Of a DNA stretch of 64,000 bases, positions 34,362-44,344 are shown piece by piece; the first letter of the stretch is position 1, and every line of letters begins with the position of its first letter. The DNA comes from Peronospora farinosa (taxonomy: Eukaryota > Oomycota > Peronosporomycetes > Peronosporales > Peronosporaceae), in NCBI GenBank assembly GCA_947646735.1, contig CANTFK010000989.1, positions 62,001 to 126,000 on the forward strand. The letters run 5' to 3'. The position numbers and the translations under genes are program-made. The notes under the pieces were generated by a model. It did no database searches, was not told the origin of the DNA, and saw only the letters and a list, made by a program, of their open reading frames with translations.

Positions 34362-35691
34362 TGTGGTGGAGTGGGATTCGCAAAATTGCTGATGCGATCC
34401 CAACTCTCCACTGGCGCCCGGACGACCGACTAACGGAGGGGGTACCCCGATTCCGTGTGTATAGCCTTCCTCACCTTGTGTACCCGTCGGTAGGGCGGGT
34501 TGCTCTCTTCTCGGTAGACTTGAGTCGATGTTGAACTTGATTGTGTTAGGGATAGGTGGGGGGGGCGATCGCGTGGAATTCCTCACACGATCGCAGTTGT
34601 TCTTGGGGTGCTCTATTTGAGTCGCCCTGATCTCCCTTGAGATCGCCTTGTCCAAAAATGTAGATACTTGATCCGCTTGCCTTCTGACCACTTGAGCCGT
34701 CTCGCGATCTTGTATCTGGACTTCTTAGTCCTCTGCGTCCAATCGCAGCTTGATTTGTTTTGTTGAGAATTCTTGCAATCCCTGGCCAAACAATCCAGGG
34801 ATATGACTTGCGTAGTAGGTAGACTTCCTTGAGACGTCGGGAGGCCAAAGAATCCAGCCCGGAAGAGAAGTCGACACGTGTACTTAGAAGCAAATTGAAC
34901 TCTGTTAATGTTAACCAATCAAATACCAAAACCTATGATCTTGACTATCTGTAGCTCAGGATCTGTTGCCACGTATCGCCCTTTCGGAAAAAATCAGATC
35001 TCGGAATGTGGTCCACTCCAATATAGCCGCGATCTGGATCGCTACCTCACTCGGATATAATACCATTTTAGTACCAGATCGCGGTACTAAATAATTAGTA
35101 CCAGATCGCGGTACTAAATAATTAGTACCAGATCGCGGTACTAAATAATTAGTAAGATGCGGTACTAAATAATTAGTACCAGATCGCGGTACTAAATAAT
35201 TAGTACCAGATCGCGGTACTAAATAATTAATACCAGATCGCGGTACTAAATAATTAATATCGGATCGCGATCCGCCGGATCACGACTTGTCTTCTTCACC
35301 GTTTCTCAGGTCATGTGAGATAGTTCATCAATGTGACATTTCATATCCACCATTCCAGTCCTCCATAGCGACGTGATCCACACCAGACCGTCCTCCACAT
35401 GCTTGGATGTACCCATCTTCCTCCTTAGCGACCGCGTTCACGCGGATCGCCATCGGAAATACTGGAGATCGCAATAGCGTAGTTTCTAGGCCATATTTGA
35501 CCCCACATAGAAGTGCAAACTACTCCATTCACTGTTTTCCATCCTATTTGACATCGTCTTGAAACCTTTCTGCGAGATCGCGACTCATCAATATTGGCCA
35601 CGAGATCGCGACTCATTAATATTGGCCATTTCGGACTTAACCGAAAATATGCGATCACACTTGGCGAAATTCACTCTTTCACTTCGCCACA
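34362..35691 (-). repeat. 3' LTR of the gypsy element
   Basis: This LTR is 1330 bp and nearly identical to 46627-47958. It contains a copy of the gag leader (start at 34929) that is frameshifted here by one extra G in a G run near 34556-34565. It also holds the GATCGCG minisatellite at about 35065-35265. Confidence 0.95.
35065..35265. repeat. 27-bp GATCGCG minisatellite in the 3' LTR
   Basis: About seven copies of a 27-bp unit consisting of TACCAGATCGCGGTA and ACTAAATAATTAGT. Both halves are partly self-complementary, so each unit can form small hairpins. One copy here is shortened (about 35153). The sister array in the 5' LTR is at 47330-47525, with about one unit of unshortened sequence more. 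Confidence 0.93.
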
Positions 35692-35705
35692 ATCGTCCCC
35701 TGCAC
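35692..35705 (-). other. Polypurine tract
   Basis: Directly upstream of the 3' LTR the minus strand reads GTGCAGGGGACGAT, a short purine-rich tract in the expected place for plus-strand priming. It is short and imperfect. Confidence 0.55.
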
Positions 35706-35776
35706 CGATAGCCCACATACAGTGTTGGCCTAACTGTGCACTGTCTCGCTTCACTCTTCTCGTCACTTCGTCCCTT

Positions 35777-38362
35777 ATGGCCAGATCTACACCCGAAAAC
35801 GATCGCCACCCCCAAACTGGTGTGCTCGTTACGCGCGATCCAACGATGGGTTCCTCTACCGGATCGCGTATCTTGCTCCCGTCTACCCGGATAATCCTTC
35901 CTCCCGTTGCAGATCGTCAGAACGCGATCTCGTTGGTTTCTTCATTGTATGACCGCCTGGAAGCCCAGGATACCATCGTGGAAAGCTATCACTCCATGGA
36001 AAATGCCTTGCAGGAGCAGGAATTTCGTGGAAATCAGCTGGAGACGGAACTCAACTCGTATCACGAGTTGGTGCCTCGACTGTGCACATTCGTCTTGCGT
36101 CGAGATGAAGAGTTGCGTCAACAACTTGATGCCGCTCTCCACATGGCCGAAGGTCTCGACGAAGAACTGAACCAGCTAACGGATCAGTCTCAGGAGATCG
36201 CCGATCTGAAGAATGCCTTGTTTCGAGCCAATGCAGAGAAACATCGCCTGCAGGATAAATTCCGCCGTGAGGCGGCCAATCTTCAGCGAACTCTGGAAGG
36301 AAAATTCCGGCAGCAGATCGCGTCCCTCCAACAGCAACTGGACTCCATCCTCGCACAGCGTAATACAGCAGACAGTGCTTTGGCCGCTGACTTTCGACGC
36401 ATGAAAAGCAAGGCATCCAAGTACAAGAAAGCTCGTTCTCAGGCCCAGCAAGCCGCGAAACAACTGCAAGAGACACTGAGCGCGCTCGAGCTTGATCATG
36501 ATCGCCTCCTGAGTACGAGTATTCGGAACGACGCAGCTTTGGATCGACTTCGTACCGAAGTTGCAGATCGAGAGGCAGAGCGCGATCTGGCCATCCAGGA
36601 TCGAGATTTACTTCGTTCGCATCTGGCAGAATTGGCTACGGGCTTACTTCCTTCTCCGACTAGCCTTCTCGCGCTTTCCAATCCCTCGTCACCCAATCGC
36701 AAACGTGCGTCATCTTCACCGACTCTGGACGTCCCCTGTAAACGTCCCCGCAGCGCTTTCGGTACTTCTGCTCAATCTGCGACCTCGGAGGGATCTGGCA
36801 TTCCAGCGCGATCTGGGACTTCGACGCGATCTGAAATTCCGGCGCAATCCGGTACTTCGGCACAGTCTAATACTTTGGCGCGATCTGGTACTTCGGCGCG
36901 ATCTGGTACTCCACCGCGATCTGGTAACTTAACGCGATCTGGCACTCCGGCGCGATCTGGTACTTCAGCGCGATCTGGCACTTCAGCGCGATCTAGTATT
37001 TCCCCGCGATCTGGTACTCCGCCGCGATCTGGTAATTTAACGCGATCTGGCACTTCAGCGCGATCTAGTATTTCCCCGCGATCTGGTACTCCGCCGCGAT
37101 CTGGTAATTTAACGCGATCTGGTAACTCAGAACGGTCTGCCAAGTCGGTGCGATCCGTTATTACAACGCGACCCAATGTTTCGTCGAAAGCTAAAAAGAA
37201 ACGCAAAACGTGTCCCTCGCCTTCGCCTGACTCTGAGTATGACGGCTGGTCTTCCGATCCCGAGGACGCTACACTTGCTGCTCTATCCGGATCGCGTTCC
37301 ACCACGAGGCGTCGCAACACCACGACGAAACTCTCTGGCAACACCGGATCGTCTCAGTCCCCTATCATAATTCACAATGGTAGCCCACCCTCCAAAAAAT
37401 CACCAGTCTCGAGTCCTGCTACGCCCCCTAGCCTTACGACCAAGATTTCTAAGGTCGACCTTTTTGGCGAACCTTCTAGCGACTCGGACGGGAAGATTAG
37501 CGTTTCCAGTGACATCCGTGAAGATATAAACCAGTTGCTCACTCCCGCTCAATACGCCGACCTGCCTGATCTCCAAAAATCACGTGATGTGTGGATCCCA
37601 GGATATCGTGAGCGAAAGCCCCGATCGTCAACTCAGGTCGCTCCATGGTCCGCCCGACGGGTCAGTCTGACCAGTGTTGCCGAATTGGGAGTGGAGTTCT
37701 TCTATCGACACTTGTCCCGACCGAGAGGGTATATCTTCACCCCTCAAGCCAATCCCAAATCTCTTCTTGATTCTGAGTGGATTCCCCGACTGATCACCCC
37801 GGCACAAGTTACTGCGCTTTACGATCAGAAACCGTGGAACGTCACTCGTCGGCCGATTGCTCCCATCTCTTTCCCGCTGACCGGTTGGTTCAAAGATCTG
37901 GCGGACATTTACCTGGAATATGAAGATCGCCATAGGCAAGCCTTGTGGGAGGCAACCCACTTCCTGTATATCTCCCGCGAACTTCGGAAGGAGTATCCAG
38001 AGCTGGCGCAATTTTGTCAGCAACGCAAGCAGCGTCGGTCGAGATCTGGACCCCGCTGGAAGACTATTCTTCGCGTTATTCTCCAAGGGATGATCGAAGG
38101 ACACTGTGATCTGGATATTTTGTTAGATCCATACTTCCTCCACTTTCCAGTGTACGCAGAAGTGCGACCATGGTATCCTGGTTTGGATTGCAAGCAGAAA
38201 AACATTCCCAACCTGATTACTGCACTGTCGTTATTGGATTCTGCGGAGCCTTGGCGGAACCAATATCGGTCCTCAATCGCGGATCACCCCGGTTCATCCC
38301 TCGCCCGTTTATCCAGTAAATTCTTTCCCAAACAGCAGTCGGGATCTGATAACACTTCTTGA
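35777..38362 (+). CDS. Antisense ORF of the gypsy element: coiled-coil protein of unknown function
   Basis: ORF of 861 residues on the strand opposite to gag-pol, from the ATG at 35777 just inside the 3' LTR to 38362, converging on the end of pol (184-bp gap). The open frame extends upstream into the LTR without an ATG. Residues about 60-290 form a long coiled coil. Residues about 330-455 are a low-complexity region of repeated SGTSARSGTPPRSG-type units. A basic stretch KAKKKRKT and an acidic/Ser region follow. The last 280 or so residues look globular, with many Trp and aromatic positions (WIPGYRERKPR, FPLTGWFKDLADIYLEYEDRHRQ, ILRVILQGMIEGHCDLDILLDPYFLHFPVYAEVRPWYP). I recognise no family. 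Integrity over 2.6 kb suggests selection. Antisense ORFs of unknown function are known in some plant gypsy (Tat-type) elements. Confidence 0.85.
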   Translation: MARSTPENDRHPQTGVLVTRDPTMGSSTGSRILLPSTRIILPPVADRQNAISLVSSLYDRLEAQDTIVESYHSMENALQEQEFRGNQLETELNSYHELVPRLCTFVLRRDEELRQQLDAALHMAEGLDEELNQLTDQSQEIADLKNALFRANAEKHRLQDKFRREAANLQRTLEGKFRQQIASLQQQLDSILAQRNTADSALAADFRRMKSKASKYKKARSQAQQAAKQLQETLSALELDHDRLLSTSIRNDAALDRLRTEVADREAERDLAIQDRDLLRSHLAELATGLLPSPTSLLALSNPSSPNRKRASSSPTLDVPCKRPRSAFGTSAQSATSEGSGIPARSGTSTRSEIPAQSGTSAQSNTLARSGTSARSGTPPRSGNLTRSGTPARSGTSARSGTSARSSISPRSGTPPRSGNLTRSGTSARSSISPRSGTPPRSGNLTRSGNSERSAKSVRSVITTRPNVSSKAKKKRKTCPSPSPDSEYDGWSSDPEDATLAALSGSRSTTRRRNTTTKLSGNTGSSQSPIIIHNGSPPSKKSPVSSPATPPSLTTKISKVDLFGEPSSDSDGKISVSSDIREDINQLLTPAQYADLPDLQKSRDVWIPGYRERKPRSSTQVAPWSARRVSLTSVAELGVEFFYRHLSRPRGYIFTPQANPKSLLDSEWIPRLITPAQVTALYDQKPWNVTRRPIAPISFPLTGWFKDLADIYLEYEDRHRQALWEATHFLYISRELRKEYPELAQFCQQRKQRRSRSGPRWKTILRVILQGMIEGHCDLDILLDPYFLHFPVYAEVRPWYPGLDCKQKNIPNLITALSLLDSAEPWRNQYRSSIADHPGSSLARLSSKFFPKQQSGSDNTS
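36820..37135 (+). repeat. Coding minisatellite in the antisense ORF
   Basis: About twenty copies of a 15-bp motif of the form GCGATCTGGTACTTC or GCGATCTGGTAATTT, in frame, encoding RSGTS, RSGTP or RSGNL. The GCGATCTGGTA core is the same sequence as in the LTR minisatellite (TACCAGATCGC, reverse complement). Confidence 0.93.
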
Positions 38363-38545
38363 TCGTTCAATACAATTCCATTTTGTTCCTCCTTTTCGTT
38401 AAAATTGTCTTCTTTTGTTGGGCTTCTTTAGCCGCGATCTCGTCTTCCAGACCTTCGATCGCCATACTCATTACACACAAATTTCCTTTCCACCATCCTA
38501 TGCAACCTTCTTGCATATTATACCATCCCCAACACTCGATCTTCG

Positions 38546-41500
38546 TTAGCCACCAGATCCCTCTTCATGTGATTGCATCACTTCAAAACGATTCCGGCTA
38601 ATCTTGCCACGTTCAAAATCTCGCAATAAGGCACCACAATTTAAGTCGGCTTCATCCACCCAGGATGGTTTAGCATGACCTTTCCAGTAGACTTTAAACT
38701 GTCTATGTACTCGTCCAAAACGTGTCTTTCTATCAGATCGTACATCCACAATCTTTTCCACTTCGAATTCATCGTCTCCCAGATTACCTTCAAAACTGTC
38801 TTCTGGCAAAAGCGCTTCATCAAAATCGAATCGATATTCTTCTTCGATCGTCAGCAAATTTTTTGGACGATCAGGGAACGTCTTCACTTTCTTCAACTTG
38901 GATATATGTACGACGGGAAATAATCGATATGGCGTACCAGCAATCTCCAGTCGGACAGCGTGATCTCCACACATTTCTTTTACTCGAAAAGGTCCATGCC
39001 ACATATGTGCTAGCTTTCGAGCGTACCCTTCTTTCACACGATCCAAATATAACCAGACTTGCGCCCCCGGCTCAATTTCGTGAGGCTTGAGATCTTCATT
39101 GTGGCGATCAGCACGTGTTTGGATCGCAGTCCTGAGTCTCTCATTTACTGCTTCTCTCGCCCGCTGATAATGCCGCTGCATATGATATCGCCACCTACGT
39201 GGATCGCGATCTCGACGCCTAGTACTTCCTAATGGTAACGTAGCTTCCAACGTAGATCTCGGGTCCCAACCATGAATCAAGAAAAATGGCGTTTCGCCGC
39301 GCACCCGATCTTGAGCGGTATTGATTGCGAAAGTTAGACGTTCGGCATACTCATCCCAGTCTTGTTGATTAACGTCAGAGACATACATCTTTAATGCACG
39401 AGTCAGAGTTTGCACCATACGTTCCGCAGTTCCATTCGCTTGAGGGCGATATGCCATCGTTGCCCTTTGCTTTTGCCCAATAAGTCGATTGAACGCACGA
39501 AAAAAATCCGACATAAACCCGGGCTCTCGATCGTGCCGTATCGCTTCACTCGCACCGAATCGTCGAAAGATACACTCCTCGTAATTCTCGGCGATCGTCT
39601 GAGCTGTTCTAGATTTGCTCGCCTTGGCAACCACATAGCCCGAAAAGAGATCGACCCAGATCAATAATTCAGTGTTGCCTTTGAAAGATCTAGGCAGCGA
39701 CGGAATATGATCCATGGCAATAATCTGGAACGGATAAGTAGCTTGTAAATTTCCCGGAGACTCTCCATTAATAACCGGACGTCCTTTTCCAGTCTCGCAG
39801 TCAGTGCATTCGCTCACATATCGTTGTACACTGCGATACAGGCCTCTCCAATGAAAACGAGATCGGATCCGTTGATACGTCCTACCGATTCCCTGGTGCC
39901 CTCCTTCCAAACTGGCATGGTAGTGGTGTAGAAAATCTTGCTGAAGAGTTTCTGGCACCACCAAACGAGCAATTCCATCGAGATCGTCCGAATTTTTCAC
40001 AGCTCCCGGGCAAAAATATAGAATATCGCTTTCATCCACCTCATAATCACTTGCAATCTTGGCGCATGACTTCGCTTCTTCCATACTGAGATTCGTTATA
40101 TCACCAATCAGAAAAATCTTTAGGTTAGCGATCCAACATTCCTCATCTTGAGCTTGTCGTATACGTTCACTTCGCATTTGCTGCACAAATTCTTCTTGCA
40201 AGATCTCGGGTGGTTGACGTCTTCTCCGGGTTGCTCTGGTAATCGCAGCCACTTTAACCACCGATTCGGTCTGCTTCGACTTCAACAACTCATCCAGTCT
40301 ATTAAGAGTAATGAGATCTTGGCGATCTCCTTCCGAAGTGATGACCACACCTTGTTCCTTCTGTAAAGCAGTACTCGCCAGTCGATCTGCACTTTGGTTC
40401 CAGTCGCGTTTCATGTGTAAGAACTCATGGATCGGCCATGATCGAAGCTTCTCCATTGCTTTCTGTCGCAACAACTGCAGTCCAGGAGCCTTGCAATCGA
40501 TTTCACCCCGCATCTGTCGAATCACTAGGTTGGAGTCGCCACAAATAATAACGCGTCCCCTAGTTTGATTCTCCAACAGATCAAAGCCTAATAGTAAACC
40601 CCGATATTCGGCTTCGTTCACTGTTAAGTCCGTTGCATATTCCGATGCAGCAGCCACAATAGTCCACTCAGGAAGTTTCCATATTATCGCACTGTATGAT
40701 CCACCCTTTCGCTTGGTTCGTGCCGATCCATCGAAACTGACGACCAAGAGACTTTCATCTTCTTCCACCGTAGGCGGTGGCATACTTAGAGTTTGCCTTG
40801 GCTGTTTCCGGGGAGCGATCGCAATCAACACTTCGTCGACTTCTTCACGGGGAGTCACACTTGCAGCCAGGGCACCAAGCATTTCATCTTCGCCCTTTTC
40901 ACATTTCTTGATCTCCAAAGTCCAAGTCGATAATAATGCGGCCCACCTACCTAGCCTGCCATTGAGACCGAAGGATTGCACCAACCAGGCCATCGTCGAG
41001 AAACGCGTAAGAACTTTAATCTCTCGCGAGACTAGCATGCAATAACATATATCCAAAATCCGAAGTAATGCTAGTATCTCCTTCTCGACCATTCCGTAAT
41101 TGATTTCATTAGGCTTCAGCGTTCGGCTTGTAAAAGTAACTGGCCAATATATACCATCATACTCCTGCAATAAAGCTGCTGAAACGGCCCATTTACTCGC
41201 ATATACGACAATTACCGGAGGCCGATCTGGATCGAAGTGTCTGAGGATCGGGGTATTAGCGATCTTGGCTTTCAACATGGTAAATGCGATCATCGCTTTT
41301 TCCCATCGAGTCCGTCCTTCTGGATCTGGATCGTCCCCAATATCGAACTTTTGATCTGAATCATTCCTGGTTGCGACAGTCGAATCCAATGCATTCATCT
41401 TGTCAGAACAGCGGATTTCATGGAAATCTGCTTCCCTTAATTCATATAGCACTGACGCATAAATCGCAAAGTCTTCGACAAATCGACTATAGTAATTCAA

Positions 41501-44334
41501 GCTTCCCAGAAACGATTGCATCGATCGCAACGTTTTTGGGAACGGAATATTCACCAGCGATCCCAAATCCTTTGGATTAGCTTCGATTCCTGCCAGTGAG
41601 ACTTGATGACCCAGGTAGTCCACCTTACGTCGTCCCCAAAAACTTTTAGCGAGACTGATCGACAAATTCCATTCGTTGCATACTTCTAACAATCGCTTTA
41701 CCTTATCATATAAGGAGGCCCACGATGTTGCTGGAATTAGTATGTCATCAATATATGACCTTCGGCCAAGCACAGATGGCTTCTGGCTAGTATCCGGTTC
41801 GCCTTCTGTGAATACATCAACCAGCTTTGGCGATCCCGTTACCGTATCAGCGGAGTCGAGTGATCCTGTGGCAATTGCGTTTGGATCCGTACCGATCTTG
41901 AGGTATCCATACAGTGCATTATCAATTAGACGTTGGTAAATCTGCGGAGCGTTTTTTAGCCCAAACGGCATTCGTAACCACTCGAACAGGCCTGACGGCG
42001 TGATAAAAGCAGAAATCATCCTTGCTCGCTCGGTCATTTCCACGACCCAAAATCCACTGGCCATATCCAACGAACAATACCACATAGCTTTATCCATATC
42101 TTGCAATAATTCGCTAATCAGAGGCATAGGATACACCATCAATCTCGTGAGTTGATTCACCCGCCGATAGTCAATACATAACCGGATGTCGACACCATTC
42201 TTTTTTATGATTACCACAATCGGCGAAGCCCATGGTGATGTCGACGGCTGGATAATCCTGGCTGATAGTAATCCTTTGATTAGGTCAGCTAACTTCTCGC
42301 GAAATTTGGGAGCGACCGGTCGTACTCGTTGTGCGATCGGGTGTGCTCCACCAACATCGATATCACATACTGCTCCTCGAGCTGCAGGAGGAAGCGCGTT
42401 TCCTTTGCCAATGAGTAAGTGTCGGTTCGCCCAAATTAATTGCCGTAGACTTTCTTGGTCCTTGGTTAAAGGAACTCCCGGATCGCCCACTTGGATATCA
42501 TCAATCGTAACTTCTTCGGTGGATGACACAATCTCAGGCAAGACAGCCATATGCTGATCCACATCTTCGGCATACAATTCACCACTCTCATGACAATACA
42601 TCGAGTCTTCAGGCTTCATCTTTACACTTCCTCCGGCTAGAATAAATTCGTCGTTGATAATCGTCGTATCACTAGCTTGCTCTTGTTCTCGCAGATCGCG
42701 ATCCAGATCGGCCAGATCGCGGTTATTAATTACCATATCGGCCAGATCGCGGTCATCGCGATCCAGATCAGCCAGATCGCAGTCCTCAATTGTCGGATCG
42801 GGGTTATCGCGATCCAGATCGGCCAGATCGCGGTTATTAATTACCATATCGGCCAGATCGCGGTCATCGCGATCCAGATCGGCCAGATCGCAGTCCTCAA
42901 TTGTCGGATCGGGGTTATCGCGATCCAGATCGGCCAGATCGCGGTTATTAATTACCAGATCGGCCAGATCGCGGTCATTGATTGCCAGATCAGCCAGATC
43001 GCAGTCCTCAATTGTCGGATCGCGCTCCATACATTTCGGTGTATAGTTATTGTGAGTGTAATTATCTTCACCCCACGGCCCTTTCACGTGATCGACATTT
43101 GACATCCCTCTGATCGCATTGATTACCCATGGAGATTGCGCTACTTGCTCGCTTTCATCTTCGATCACCCGATCTTCTACATTGTTGCCACCGATTCCTC
43201 TTATCGCATCGCATTCATCATTGGATCGTGTCGTGGGTTTCACTGTTTCCGTAGTCCTTTCTTCTGCTTCCTTTTTTGAGCGTGTTAAGATCCTCTTCGG
43301 CGTAGGGTACGAAGGATGGTCCACTAGCGGTCCGGTATATTCCTCCAGTAGTTCTTCTTCTCGATCCGTTGTCGCTTCGAACGCTAATGTCTGCCATTCG
43401 TTATACCGACGCGATCCCACCGAGACATATCCTGGGGACCGAGGTATCATATCAGCAACCATCCACCAACCTAATGGCGATCCATGACTTAAAGTCACTT
43501 CTTGATCGCCGATATTAGTCAGCTGTAGATACTTGATCTGACCTGGTCCCGTAGTTACTGTAGGTACCCACTTCGGATCGCGCCTCACCCAGATCTTGGC
43601 TTTAGGAGGACTAACTCCGATCTTCACTTCGGTCGATTTGCCCACGGGAATCACCACATATTGATCTGGAATTGTGATCGCTTGTATGGTCGCCCGGTAA
43701 GGGGGTCTTCGTCCATTCAGAAGTATCCTGACCTCATCAGGCAAACAAAGTGTTCCATCTGCTAAATCCAGGCGTATTCCAGCTGGGACCATAAAATCCA
43801 TTCCTAGGATCGCGTCTTGACCTACTTGATCTCCTACCCAAGCATCAAAATAATAGACTAGCGATCCATTCAGCGTGATCTTGATTCTTGTACGACCGTC
43901 CGTCATGTATATGTTCTCACCAATCCCAACACATTCTTGCCTCTGACTCTCGTCAATGACACATCCTACCTTACGAGCAAAGGTGGTGTCGACGATTGAG
44001 ACTTCGGCTCCAGAATCAAACAACATAATCGCCTTTTCATTGTTGATCTTGCCCGTTGCCTTGGCTTGCTTGAACCATTTTCCTGGGGTATGATATTTCC
44101 AATATCCCCGTGATTCACCTGGTGCTAAGTCGAGCTCCATTTTCGCAGGCGATCGGGCATATTCATCAACTCTTACGACGCTTGATATTGAACGCAGAAA
44201 TTTTGAATCTTCACATGTATTATTCGGGTCGATCTGAGTGTTAACGCCCTGATCTGTCGATCTTCTTTCCACAAATGCATAAATGCAGAGCCTAGAACGC
44301 TCGGCTCGTACCAGATTCCAACCTGGCGAGCGTC
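38546..44334 (-). CDS. pol: Pol polyprotein of the gypsy element (protease, RT, two RNase H, integrase, chromodomain)
   Basis: Open to the stop at 38546. The frame has no stop from the gag terminus onward, so expression is probably as a Gag-Pol frameshift product. Counting from 44272: protease LFDSGAEVSIVD near residue 85; an acidic DRDLADL-type repeat region around 415-540; RT with YIDD near 838. Next comes an RNase H-like domain near 1019 in which the first catalytic Asp is Tyr (YAS). A second, complete RNase H follows near 1179, with FDGSA, NEAEYRG, GDSNLV and NQSADRLA. The integrase has an HHCC region near 1452, a DDE core (MDHIPS 1520, RHDREPGF 1581, ANGTAERM 1614) and a C-terminal chromodomain near 1836 with VEKIVDVR, FKVYWKGH and SWVDEADL. 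The chromodomain suggests targeting to modified chromatin. No inactivating lesion seen. Confidence 0.94.
42690..43030 (-). repeat. Coding minisatellite in pol (acidic DRDLADL repeats)
   Basis: Tandem in-frame repeats built of CGATCCAGATCGGCCAGATC-type sequence encode runs such as DRDLADLVINN and PDPTIEDCDLADL, between protease and RT. A higher-order unit of about 114 bp recurs. The repeat is in frame and so tolerated by the polyprotein. Confidence 0.92.
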
Positions 44335-44344
44335 CTAGTTTAAC
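44292..44344 (-). promoter_or_regulatory. Probable -1 ribosomal frameshift signal between gag and pol
   Basis: The minus strand has the heptamer GTTAAAC (44344-44338), in phase as G TTA AAC relative to gag, directly followed by the gag stop TAG. The -1 frame is open from here into pol. Immediately downstream, CTAGGACGCTCG (44338-44327) can pair with CGAGCGTTCTAG (44303-44292) in a 12-bp stem with a single G-U pair, and an inner CCAG/CTGG stem sits in the loop. GTTAAAC followed by a stop is used as a -1 site in some animal RNA viruses. The stem starts closer to the heptamer than usual. Confidence 0.78.

Noticed and set aside
35065..35265. CRISPR-like direct repeats in the LTRs
   Set aside because: The 27-bp units follow each other without unique spacers, lie in a eukaryotic LTR, and occur in both LTRs.
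42654..43102. Plus-strand Ser/Arg-rich and Ile/Gln-rich frames over the pol minisatellite
   Set aside because: They are periodic translations of the DRDLADL coding repeat on the opposite strand.
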